Shown: piece by piece, positions 15,428 through 22,316 of the stretch
Layout: each line of letters opens with the position of its first letter
Position numbering within the stretch: the stretch's first letter is position 1
Assembly (NCBI GenBank): GCA_947499275.1
Contig: CANMNM010000005.1
Location: 1-22,714, forward strand
Direction: 5' to 3'
DNA: 22,714 nt
Source of the DNA: Actinomycetota bacterium
Lineage (GTDB): Bacteria > Actinomycetota > Actinomycetes > S36-B12
Position numbers and translations under genes: made by a program
The notes under the pieces: generated by a model
The model's input: only the letters and a program-made list of their open reading frames with translations
Databases searched by the model: none
What the model was told of the DNA's origin: nothing

Positions 15428-15456
15428 ATTGTGCCCTACCGGAGATTAATAGTCAA
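15428..15456 (-). promoter_or_regulatory. Probable sigma-70-type promoter of the dnaK operon
   Basis: On the minus strand TTGACT (15451-15456) and CACAAT (15428-15433) are separated by exactly 17 bp, a good fit to housekeeping-sigma -35 and -10 boxes. The dnaK ATG is about 58 nt below the -10 box. The HAIR-like repeat lies 15 bp upstream of the -35 box, consistent with HspR repression of a vegetative promoter rather than an alternative heat-shock sigma factor. Confidence 0.6.
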
Positions 15457-15471
15457 ATCGAGCGCAGATTA

Positions 15472-15492
15472 CTTGAGTCGGTGTGACTCATA
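15472..15492. promoter_or_regulatory. HAIR-like inverted repeat, HspR operator
   Basis: CTTGAGT (15472-15478), a 7 bp spacer and ACTCATA (15486-15492) match the known HAIR consensus CTTGAGT-N7-ACTCAAG, with the first arm perfect and the second arm at five of seven. It lies just upstream of the dnaK promoter in an operon that itself encodes HspR, which makes the assignment strong. Confidence 0.8.
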
Positions 15493-15656
15493 CCCTTTCG
15501 AGGGGGGCACACGCCTCTGGGCGCCGAAAGCTTCTCGGCTCCCTGGCTGAATCCCATTACGAATCATCGGTCAACCGGCTGCGGTGACCCCCACATGTTC
15601 GCTACTGTCAAAAAATCGGACTACCCGCGCGTATCCAACCCAATTGAGGCCTATCT
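15493..15656. other. Intergenic region between the dnaK operator and the GNAT gene
   Basis: Together with the dnaK promoter and operator, this forms the largest gap of the window (286 bp). This half should hold the divergent promoter of the acetyltransferase gene, but no convincing -35/-10 pair is seen. A small hairpin, GCCGA (15522-15526) with TCGGC (15534-15538), is present without a T-run. A short plus-strand frame from 15595 has no homology and runs into the acetyltransferase in another frame, so I do not call it. Confidence 0.4.
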
Positions 15657-16211
15657 ATGGACACTCTCGAGTTCATCAGGATTACTGACATCAATGCGGC
15701 CGCCCAAGCCACTGAACTTGGCCAGGAATACACGGACTGGTTGGTCGCTGCATACGCCGAGGAGCACGACCACGAGGTGCCCAGCCACGTGGTTAATCAC
15801 ATCCCCCACCACACCGAAGACGGTGAGTTGATTCTTGATGATCGAGGTCGCCTCTACCTCGGCGTCGCCGATGGCCAGCCGGCAGCAATCGGACTACTCA
15901 AGCCGGTAACCGAAACTCTTTGCGAAGGCAAGAGACTTTATGTGCGCCCCGAGTTTCGCGGGCGCGGATTCGGCAGGCAGATGCTAGAGCGGCTAGTTTC
16001 CGATGCCAGGGAAATTGGCTACACCCAAATGCGCGCCGAGGTCTCATTACTTATGCGCGAAGGGATCGCGCTCTACGACTCGTACGAGAATGTCGATGAA
16101 CTGGATGCGTTTGATGGTCACGAAGGTGAGGACTGGGGGACCACTCAACATCAGAAGTTTTTGACGTACGACATCCCCGTCCCCGGCAATTCGTTCATCA
16201 GGAAATCCTGA
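15657..16211 (+). CDS. GNAT-family N-acetyltransferase
   Basis: The enzyme is predicted to transfer an acetyl group from acetyl-CoA to an unknown amine acceptor. In the 184 residues, strand beta-4 and the pyrophosphate-binding loop are clear: KRLYVRPEFRGRGFGRQMLERLVSDAREIGY (92-122 region, with the R/Q-x-x-G-x-G/A type loop at 101-106), followed by MRAEV and LYDSY, the usual beta-5/helix-4 end. The N-terminal third contains an unusual His/Glu-rich stretch (EEHDHEVPSHVVNHIPHH, 35-52) that might bind metal or form the acceptor pocket. GAGG 7 nt before the ATG supports the start. It stands alone, divergent from dnaK, and no neighbour indicates the substrate. Confidence 0.85.
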   Translation: MDTLEFIRITDINAAAQATELGQEYTDWLVAAYAEEHDHEVPSHVVNHIPHHTEDGELILDDRGRLYLGVADGQPAAIGLLKPVTETLCEGKRLYVRPEFRGRGFGRQMLERLVSDAREIGYTQMRAEVSLLMREGIALYDSYENVDELDAFDGHEGEDWGTTQHQKFLTYDIPVPGNSFIRKS

Positions 16212-16406
16212 ACGTTTAAAGCGCCGCGGTGCCACTTCCAAAAAACGGTAACGCCAATTCTGGATTTGGGTCAAATAAATTCGACTCAAGTAAGGCAGGT
16301 CGATGGGCCCGCCCGTGTTCATATACATTGGCGTGCTAGCCGATGAATCCTGCTTGATTTCCTAAAAACCTGCGATATCAACCTTGGACTGAGGGGAAGG
16401 CCCTAA
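16212..16406. other. Intergenic region upstream of the sugar-acid module
   Basis: These 195 bp probably carry the promoter of the kinase-dehydrogenase pair. I see an 8 bp inverted repeat, ACGCCAAT (16251-16258) and ATTGGCGT (16327-16334), and a possible -10 box TATACA (16322-16327) overlapping the second arm, but no good -35. A single HAIR-like half site ACTCAAG near 16284 has no partner at the right distance. Nothing here looks coding. Confidence 0.3.
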
Positions 16407-17873
16407 ATGACACCCTCGAAGCTAGCGGTAGGCGCCGGCAGTACTTTTGAAACTCTCGATGTGCCACCCCAAAATCCTGCTGCAGGAGCCACCGGAGAAA
16501 TCCAAGAATTTCTCGCCGCAAACCGCTATTTCACGGTAGTCCTAGACGATGACCCCACGGGGTCGCAGGCGGTGCACGGGATAGATGTCGTGCTGATCCC
16601 TGAGGCTGGTGAAGTCGTTCGAGCCCTGCGCGAAGGTAGCGGTTCGTGTTTCGTTCTCACCAACACTCGTAGCCTGACTGAAAGTGAGGCCATTGAACTC
16701 ACGTCTACCCTGGTGGGAAATATCCTCGAGATCTTGCGCGACGACGACGTTGTGGTTCGTTTCATCAGCAGAAGTGACTCCACGCTCCGCGGGCACGTGA
16801 TCGCCGAAATTGCCGTACTAGAGAAAGCACAGAATCGTTTTTTCGGGAAAGGCTTTCAGGCAATCCTCTTCGCTCCTGCGTTCATCGAGGCTGCACGAAT
16901 GACCGCCGGTGATACACACTGGGCCAAAGTTTCAGGTGAGATGCGTCCGGTCTCTGAAACGGAGTACTCAAAAGACTCATCATTTGGCTACGCCAACTCC
17001 GACCTTCGCGATTTCCTGGAGGAGAAAAGTAAAGGTTCAATCAAGTCAAAAGATGTAGCTTCATTATCACTGGATGTTATTCGCCTTGGAGGCCCCGATG
17101 CCGTCGCCGAAATTCTCTTAGGAGTTCCGGCGGGATCTTGGGTTGTTGTGAACGCCCTCGACTATTCAGATCTTGAGATTGTGGCGCTTGGTGTTACCCG
17201 GGCCGAGCGACTCGGCGGAACTTTCGTGTTCCGCAGTGGGCCATCTTTCGTGAAACCGCTGCTCGGCATTGAAACCGTTCCGCCGGTTACTAAAGACGTA
17301 ATTTGGGCAGGTCTACCTCAGCGGCCAAACACAAATTCGCGAGGCTTGATAATGGTGGGATCACACACAGCTCTCAGCACCAGCCAAATGGACTCCTTGC
17401 TTGCCAACCGTTGCGTTAATCACCTCGTAGTAGATGTGGCACAACTGTTAGTTAATGGTGCGGGAAGGTTGGATTACGTGAATGAAGTCGCCAAACAAGC
17501 GATCGAATCACTTAAGGAAAACATCACCTTAATCTCGACCAGCCGCACAGTGGTGCCGGGCGCCGACATAACCGAAAACCTCGACATTGCAAGAAGTGTT
17601 TCTTCTGGCATGTCTCATATTTTGCAACTAATCTCGGCACACTTCCCCGCCTGGGTAATTGGAAAAGGCGGTATAACTTCGCATGACCTTGCAGTCCAGG
17701 GTTTAGGAATTACCCGTGCACGAGTACTCGGACAGTTGTTCCCCGGGAATATTTCAGTTTTTAGGCCACTCGTTGCAAGTTCGGATTGCCTGAGCATTCC
17801 CTATATTGTTTTTCCTGGAAACGTAGGCGACGAAAATACACTTACCCGCGCGGTTGAAATTCTTGAAGGGTAG
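16407..17873 (+). CDS. Four-carbon acid sugar kinase family protein (DUF1537, OtnK-like)
   Basis: The family phosphorylates four-carbon sugar acids such as 2-oxo-tetronate or 3-dehydrotetronate in threonate and erythronate breakdown. The 488-residue protein has the sugar-binding N-terminal domain, with VVLDDDPTGSQAVHG (about 44-58), FVLTNTRSLTE, ISRSDSTLRGH and APAFIEAARMTAGDTHW. The nucleotide-binding C-terminal domain has IMVGSHTALSTSQM and the signature VIGKGGITSHDLAVQGLGI near residue 420, then RVLGQLFPGNISVF and FPGNVGDENTL. A strong GGGGAAGG site lies 6 nt before the ATG. The next gene, a beta-hydroxyacid dehydrogenase 73 bp downstream, is the usual partner. The aldolase/decarboxylase (OtnC) and isomerase (OtnI) that complete the known pathway are not in the window. 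Confidence 0.92.
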   Translation: MTPSKLAVGAGSTFETLDVPPQNPAAGATGEIQEFLAANRYFTVVLDDDPTGSQAVHGIDVVLIPEAGEVVRALREGSGSCFVLTNTRSLTESEAIELTSTLVGNILEILRDDDVVVRFISRSDSTLRGHVIAEIAVLEKAQNRFFGKGFQAILFAPAFIEAARMTAGDTHWAKVSGEMRPVSETEYSKDSSFGYANSDLRDFLEEKSKGSIKSKDVASLSLDVIRLGGPDAVAEILLGVPAGSWVVVNALDYSDLEIVALGVTRAERLGGTFVFRSGPSFVKPLLGIETVPPVTKDVIWAGLPQRPNTNSRGLIMVGSHTALSTSQMDSLLANRCVNHLVVDVAQLLVNGAGRLDYVNEVAKQAIESLKENITLISTSRTVVPGADITENLDIARSVSSGMSHILQLISAHFPAWVIGKGGITSHDLAVQGLGITRARVLGQLFPGNISVFRPLVASSDCLSIPYIVFPGNVGDENTLTRAVEILEG

Positions 17874-17946
17874 TTCGACAAGGGCTCGCTGACAATCGCT
17901 AGCCACCTGAGTTTGGCACCAACCACATTGAATGAAAGGGAATTAC

Positions 17947-18834
17947 ATGAACGTAGGATGGATCGGCTTAGGTGCCATGGGATTGCCAATGGCGTCGGTG
18001 CTCTCGCGTGGAGGTTACGAGGTTTCCGCATTCGATTTGGATTCAACCAAGGTTGCCCAGGTAGTTGAAGCAGGTGCGCTCTCGGTGGGCCTGGATCAAG
18101 TCGGGGAAAAAGCCGATCTTTTGTTTGTGATGGTTGCTACCGGTACTCAACTTGAATCAGTGCTCTTTGGTCCCGACGGGGTAGCCAAATTTATGGCTTC
18201 CGGCAGCCTGGTGATCATCACCGCGACCGTGGGAGTTGAAGTTGCGGTCAGCTGCGCGGAGCGGCTCGGCAAGTTGGGTATTGGCCTGGTAGACGCTCCT
18301 GTTTCAGGCGGTGTCGCGCGCGCTGAAGCCGGCGATTTGCTTTTCATGATCAGCGGAAGTTCATCCGATAAAGCCACAGTGCTGCCTTTGATAAATCTGA
18401 TGGCCCGGGAAGTGGCTGACTTCGGTGAAATCCCTGGCGATGCACAGAAAGCCAAACTGGTAAACCAATTGCTGTGTGGCGTTCACATCGCTGTTGCCGG
18501 TGAAGCGCTTGCTTTTGCCGAATCCCTGGGCCTCGATGCTGGTCAGTGCTGGTCGGCATTGCGAGGTGGTGCCGCAACTTCTTTTATGTTCGAAGACCGG
18601 GGCGCCAGGATGGTCGAAGGACCACAGGAAATTGTGAGAAGCGCACTTGGTCTATTTGTTAAAGATCTAGGCCTCGTTACTGCTGAGGCGAACGCCCACT
18701 CCCTTGGGACTCCATTGGCGAGTGCCGCACTTGGGTTGTTCACGCAAGGGCGCAATGAGGGCCACGAACGCGAAGATGACTCCGTAGTTATTGAGATTTC
18801 ACGCAAACAAGTTCCATCACCAAAGTTGAATTAG
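17947..18834 (+). CDS. NAD(P)-dependent beta-hydroxyacid dehydrogenase (LtnD-like)
   Basis: This is a member of the 3-hydroxyisobutyrate/tartronate-semialdehyde dehydrogenase family. Beside a DUF1537 kinase the likely role is the first oxidation of a four-carbon sugar acid (threonate or erythronate) to its 2-oxo form. The 295 residues show the dinucleotide motif GLGAMG (7-12), the substrate-binding signature DAPVSGGVARAEAG (116-129) and the catalytic lysine Lys170 in GDAQKAKLVNQLL. The ATG at 17947 is preferred over one five codons upstream because AAGGG lies 6 nt before it and the protein then begins right at the Rossmann motif. The 3' end overlaps the convergent pxpC gene by 18 bp. Substrate specificity is inferred from the neighbour, not read directly. 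Confidence 0.88.
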   Translation: MNVGWIGLGAMGLPMASVLSRGGYEVSAFDLDSTKVAQVVEAGALSVGLDQVGEKADLLFVMVATGTQLESVLFGPDGVAKFMASGSLVIITATVGVEVAVSCAERLGKLGIGLVDAPVSGGVARAEAGDLLFMISGSSSDKATVLPLINLMAREVADFGEIPGDAQKAKLVNQLLCGVHIAVAGEALAFAESLGLDAGQCWSALRGGAATSFMFEDRGARMVEGPQEIVRSALGLFVKDLGLVTAEANAHSLGTPLASAALGLFTQGRNEGHEREDDSVVIEISRKQVPSPKLN

Positions 18835-19779
18835 TTTGCGCTGGCGATCCATGTATTTTTTGCGTGCATCTAGCGCTTCATCGATTGACACCGGGCGAAA
18901 TCTCGTCTTGGTGCCAGGTGAACTTTGGCCCACTAGATCCATATCGGCACTGATCACCGTTCCGACTTGGGCATAACCCCCGCCTGAAACAGCGTCTCTG
19001 TGCAAAATTATCGGCTCGGTACCAGCGGGAACCTGAATCGATCCGACTGGATATGGGGCGTCGGTAATGTTTGATGGGTCAGACCCAGCACCAAATGGCT
19101 GCTCGCGAGGAACCCACTCGAGGGTGTTGCCGGCATAACGAAAACCGATGCGGTCCGCGACCGTAGTTAACTGCCAGGGCTTGTCAATCAGAGCTGAAAG
19201 TCCATTTTCGGAAAGCCTGAAGTCGTAAAGGCCGAGTACGATTCGGACGTCGACCTCGCGGGAATGCACTGGCCGCATATCCTCTGGCACAGCCCGACCC
19301 GGTGTTCCGGCCAACTGCCCAATCGGAATGCTGTCACCCGCTAATAGGTTTCTACCTTTGAAACCTCCAATCGCCCCCAACGCATAGTGGGATCGGCTTC
19401 CTAAAACAATGGGTACATTTAGTCCCCCGGCCACCGCGATATAAATGCGCGCACCCCCGGTAAAAATCCCAAAGGAAAGTACGTCGCCAGCGGCCACCTG
19501 TAGTGACTCCCAGCTTGGTGCCGCTGTGCCATTTATAAATACCGGGGCCTGCGCCCCCGTCACCGCAACCACACTTGGCTCCGTGAAACAAAGTTTCGGC
19601 CCCATGTAGGTCGATTCGAATACAGCCTCTCCCGACCCGTTGCCTACCAGAATATTTGCAGCAATGGCGGCGTATCTATCGACCGCACCTGAGGGTGGGA
19701 TGCCGACGTTATAAAAACCCTGCCGGCCTAAGTCTTGAATTGAAGTTGCAAGCCCCGGCTCAATTATTTCAACTGGCAT
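18817..19779 (-). CDS. pxpC: Biotin-dependent carboxyltransferase subunit, PxpC/KipA (AHS2) family
   Basis: This 320-residue protein is the AHS2-type half of a carboxyltransferase. In 5-oxoprolinase (PxpABC) it pairs with PxpB; in urea carboxylase the same domain is fused within one chain. Motifs are EPGLATSIQDLGRQGFYNVGIPPSGAVDRYA (7-37 region), VVAVTGAQAPVFING, RIYIAVAGGLNVPIVLGSRSHY, DRIGFRYAG, and the C-terminal PVGSIQVPAGTEPIILHRDAVSGGGYAQVGTVISADMDLVGQ block. Its ATG lies 11 bp inside the end of pxpB, so the two are translationally coupled and probably form a complex. No signal peptide. Whether the substrate is 5-oxoproline or another amide is not decided by this subunit. Confidence 0.92.
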   Translation of the reverse strand: MPVEIIEPGLATSIQDLGRQGFYNVGIPPSGAVDRYAAIAANILVGNGSGEAVFESTYMGPKLCFTEPSVVAVTGAQAPVFINGTAAPSWESLQVAAGDVLSFGIFTGGARIYIAVAGGLNVPIVLGSRSHYALGAIGGFKGRNLLAGDSIPIGQLAGTPGRAVPEDMRPVHSREVDVRIVLGLYDFRLSENGLSALIDKPWQLTTVADRIGFRYAGNTLEWVPREQPFGAGSDPSNITDAPYPVGSIQVPAGTEPIILHRDAVSGGGYAQVGTVISADMDLVGQSSPGTKTRFRPVSIDEALDARKKYMDRQRKLIQLW

Positions 19780-20665
19780 TTAGCGCCCCGATCAATTTTT
19801 CGTTGTACAGGTCAGGAGAAGCTTCATACTCTTCTAGCACAAAAGAAACTGGCGCTTGTTTGTACCGATAAGTTCGGGCTTCAACAGCCGCCTCGATGGC
19901 TCGGTACTCTGGCTCGTCAATAGCCCGAAATTTTACGATGTCACCGGGCCTGAAAAAGATCATCGTCTCGGCAAAGTCGGGGAGTTTGTTTTCTGGGTCA
20001 TAAATAGGAACTGGCGTAATTCCAAACATTTGGTAGCCCCCAGCTCCTCGCACGCTATAAATAGCACTGAAGCAGCCCCCGTGCCCGATGGTTTGTTTTG
20101 GGGTGTCGGTTCGGGGCCGCACGTATTTCGGAACCTGCAACTGACGCTCCTGCGGAACCATTTGAAAGAACCAAGGCAAACCAGCAACAAACCCGAGCAT
20201 CGAGGTGATCCACGGGGCACCCGCGTGTGCCTCGATAAATGCTTCGACGCTTGGCAGGTTGTTTTGCGCGGCGGCAAACTCTAGATCCGTCATATCTGGG
20301 GCTTGGTGTCGATCACGGAATCGGGAGCCGGTCTCATTTGTGTACGGGTCGTTGTACCAGACCGGTACCTCACAAATTCGGGTCTCAATACCTCGCACCG
20401 CGCCATCGGCAACCCGCATTTCAGCAGCTCGCACTATTTTCTCAACTTCATATGGATCAATTTCGTCTGGGTTGAAGCGCACCAAGAAGGAGGCATTGCC
20501 CGGGTAAATATCAGTTATGCCTGCGATGTTCTGGGCTTTGAGGTCACTACCTATCGCCATGGCTTGAAAATTTGCCCGCAGACTCATGGATTCCGACAAC
20601 TGGACGACAAGGTGCTCATCGGCACCCCACGTGTACCGGCTCGTCTCCATGCTAGTTGCGCTCAT
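19769..20665 (-). CDS. pxpB: Biotin-dependent carboxyltransferase subunit, PxpB/KipI (AHS1) family, urea-carboxylase-like form
   Basis: This is the AHS1-type partner of PxpC. The N-terminal domain (about 10-85) includes GITDIYPGNASFLVRFNP. The catalytic-type domain has VPVWYNDPYTNETGSRFRDRH, MLGFVAGLPWFF, PKYVRPRTDTP and the Gly-rich IGHGGCFSAIYSVRGAGGYQMFGITPV block (about 193-219). At 298 residues it is longer than usual PxpB/KipI (roughly 220-240, from memory). The extra parts, an insert after NDPYTNETG and a C-terminal tail from about 245 (FRAIDEPEYRAI to DLYNEKLIGAL), resemble the carboxyltransferase part of urea carboxylase. A strong GAGGAGG ribosome binding site lies 7 nt before the ATG, 46 bp after accC. 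The gene symbol is by family; the substrate may differ from 5-oxoproline. Confidence 0.88.
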   Translation of the reverse strand: MSATSMETSRYTWGADEHLVVQLSESMSLRANFQAMAIGSDLKAQNIAGITDIYPGNASFLVRFNPDEIDPYEVEKIVRAAEMRVADGAVRGIETRICEVPVWYNDPYTNETGSRFRDRHQAPDMTDLEFAAAQNNLPSVEAFIEAHAGAPWITSMLGFVAGLPWFFQMVPQERQLQVPKYVRPRTDTPKQTIGHGGCFSAIYSVRGAGGYQMFGITPVPIYDPENKLPDFAETMIFFRPGDIVKFRAIDEPEYRAIEAAVEARTYRYKQAPVSFVLEEYEASPDLYNEKLIGALNAS

Positions 20666-20711
20666 TTTCGTTCCTCCTCGAAAGCAGTATGGGCAGTGCC
20701 CGATCTGCGGG

Positions 20712-22040
20712 TCATGACTCCAAAAAAAGCGTATCGTAACTTCCGTCTATGAATCCTGGAGAATCAATTACTTCTAACAGGAAACTGGAAGTGGTCTTAA
20801 CACCGACAACTTCCATTTCATGGAGAGCTCGACGCATTCGACTAAGTGACTCCTCACGTGTCCTGCCCCACGAAATGACCTTGGCCAACAGCGAATCGTA
20901 GTAAGGGGTGACGGTGTCACCGACCGTGAATCCGCTATCTATCCGGATGAATGGTCCTGACGGCAGATTGAACTTCTCAAGATAGCCCGGTGAAGGCATA
21001 AATTGGAAACTCGGATCTTCTGCATTTAGTCGGATTTCAATTGCATGGCCCCTAGCTAAAACGTCCTCTTGGGTGAAGGACAGTTTTTCTCCCGCCGACA
21101 CGCGAAGTTGTTCAACGACTAAGTCGATCCCGGTCACGGCCTCGGTGATTGGATGTTCAACCTGAATTCTGGTATTCATCTCGATGAAGTAATAGCCCGA
21201 AGTCTTCGGTTCGTATAGAAACTCAACCGTTCCTGCACCGTGGTACCCGACGGCAGCTGCGAGAGCCACTGCTGCGGAGCACATCTCCGCACGCACCGCC
21301 GATGGGAGTAATGGGGCTGGTGTCTCCTCAATAAGTTTCTGGCGGCGGCGTTGCACGGAACACTCACGCTCACCCAAATGAACAAATGTTTCACCGTCAC
21401 CAAATACTTGGACCTCAATGTGCTTCGCGCCAGTAACCATGCGTTCTAGATAAACTTCATCACTGCCAAAAGCAGCAAGTGACTCAGCCTGTGCAATGGG
21501 GATTAACGACCGAAGTTCAGATTCGTCCGCTGCAACCCGGATACCTTTACCGCCGCCACCCGCCGACGCCTTAATTACTAGTGGGTACCCCGTTCTTGAT
21601 GCAACTTCGACCGCTTCATCGACGCTCGCAACCGGCCCATTAGAGCCTGGGATTGTTGGCACACCGGCGGCCAAGGCTGTTTTAATCGCCTGCGCCTTAT
21701 CGCCCATTTGGGTAATTGCACTCGGATTTGGGCCCACCCACGTTAAGCCAGAATCGATAACTGCTTGAGCGAACGCTGCACGCTCAGATAGAAAACCGTA
21801 ACCGGGGTGGATGGCGTCGACTCCCGCCGACAATGCTGCATCGAGGATCAGTTGCTCATTTAGGTAACTCTTACCGGCCGCAGCCGGGCCAATAACAATG
21901 CATGAATCCGCAGAGCGAGCATGCAGAGCCTGCGCATCCGCTTCGCTAGCTACCGCAACTGTTTCAATACCTAGTTCACGTGCAGCCCGGATGATTCGAA
22001 CGGCAATTTCACCCCGGTTTGCAATGAGGAGTTTCTTCAT
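20712..22040 (-). CDS. accC: Biotin carboxylase subunit
   Basis: This enzyme carboxylates biotin on the carrier protein using ATP and bicarbonate. The 442-residue protein has the biotin carboxylase N-terminal domain (KKLLIANRGEIAVRIIRAARELG), IHPGYGFLSE (77-86), the ATP-grasp lysines in MGDKAQAIK (112-120) and LVIKASAGGGGKGIRVA (154-170), the active-site segment YFIEMNTRIQVEHPITE, and a C-terminal domain with ARGHAIEIRLNAEDP. The length fits a stand-alone AccC-type subunit, without fused carrier or carboxyltransferase. The ATG follows the accB stop directly (TAAATG) without its own ribosome binding site, so translation is coupled. Lying between accB and pxpB, it most likely serves this carboxyltransferase rather than fatty-acid synthesis. 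Confidence 0.95.
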   Translation of the reverse strand: MKKLLIANRGEIAVRIIRAARELGIETVAVASEADAQALHARSADSCIVIGPAAAGKSYLNEQLILDAALSAGVDAIHPGYGFLSERAAFAQAVIDSGLTWVGPNPSAITQMGDKAQAIKTALAAGVPTIPGSNGPVASVDEAVEVASRTGYPLVIKASAGGGGKGIRVAADESELRSLIPIAQAESLAAFGSDEVYLERMVTGAKHIEVQVFGDGETFVHLGERECSVQRRRQKLIEETPAPLLPSAVRAEMCSAAVALAAAVGYHGAGTVEFLYEPKTSGYYFIEMNTRIQVEHPITEAVTGIDLVVEQLRVSAGEKLSFTQEDVLARGHAIEIRLNAEDPSFQFMPSPGYLEKFNLPSGPFIRIDSGFTVGDTVTPYYDSLLAKVISWGRTREESLSRMRRALHEMEVVGVKTTSSFLLEVIDSPGFIDGSYDTLFLES

Positions 22041-22289
22041 TTATGCGCCGGTTTGGATAGAGGCGATGAGATCACCCGGGCCAATTATTGCCTCACTGTC
22101 CACGTGGAAGGCAGTAATCACACCATCAGCCCCAGCCTTAATCTCAGCAAATTGCTTCATAACCTCAACGAGGCCAATTGTGTCGCCGGCGGAAACCGTA
22201 TCTCCAATGTTGAAGAACTCAGGTTGATCCGGACTCGGGCGTCGGTAAAAGATCCCCGGAATGGGAGATTGAACTTCGTGAATTGCCAC
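22041..22289 (-). CDS. accB: Biotin carboxyl carrier protein, minimal biotinyl domain
   Basis: This is a small swinging-arm protein of 82 residues, essentially just a biotinyl/lipoyl domain. Biotin should attach to Lys45 in VEVMKQF, a variant of the usual EAMKM. PIPGIFYRRPSPDQPEF and VSAGDTIGLVEVMK are typical strands, and GVITAFHVDSEAIIGPGDLIASI completes the hammerhead fold. It lacks the Ala/Pro-rich N-terminal extension of ordinary acetyl-CoA carboxylase AccB, which fits a dedicated carrier for the downstream AccC-PxpB-PxpC set. The GTG start has AAGGAG 5 nt upstream. It lies 27 bp after pxpA and directly abuts accC. Confidence 0.92.
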   Translation of the reverse strand: MAIHEVQSPIPGIFYRRPSPDQPEFFNIGDTVSAGDTIGLVEVMKQFAEIKAGADGVITAFHVDSEAIIGPGDLIASIQTGA

Positions 22290-22316
22290 AGTCGCTCCTT
22301 GGATAGTAATGCCGGA

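Noticed and set aside
14879..15550. Plus-strand open frame of 223 codons opposite dnaK
   Set aside because: It is the antisense shadow of a strongly conserved, codon-biased gene. The translation is Cys-rich and family-free, and it runs over the dnaK promoter and operator.
15595..15831. Plus-strand open frame of 78 codons overlapping the acetyltransferase start
   Set aside because: It is out of frame with a clear GNAT protein, and the translation is Thr/Ser/Pro-rich without a family.
16284..16290. ACTCAAG half of a HAIR element upstream of the sugar-acid kinase
   Set aside because: No CTTGAGT-like arm is found 7 bp upstream, so it is a lone half site that could be chance.
20691..20701. Short palindrome GGGCAGTGCCC between accC and pxpB
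   Set aside because: A 4 bp stem with a tiny loop and no T-run; too weak for a terminator, and it lies in an operon that should be read through.
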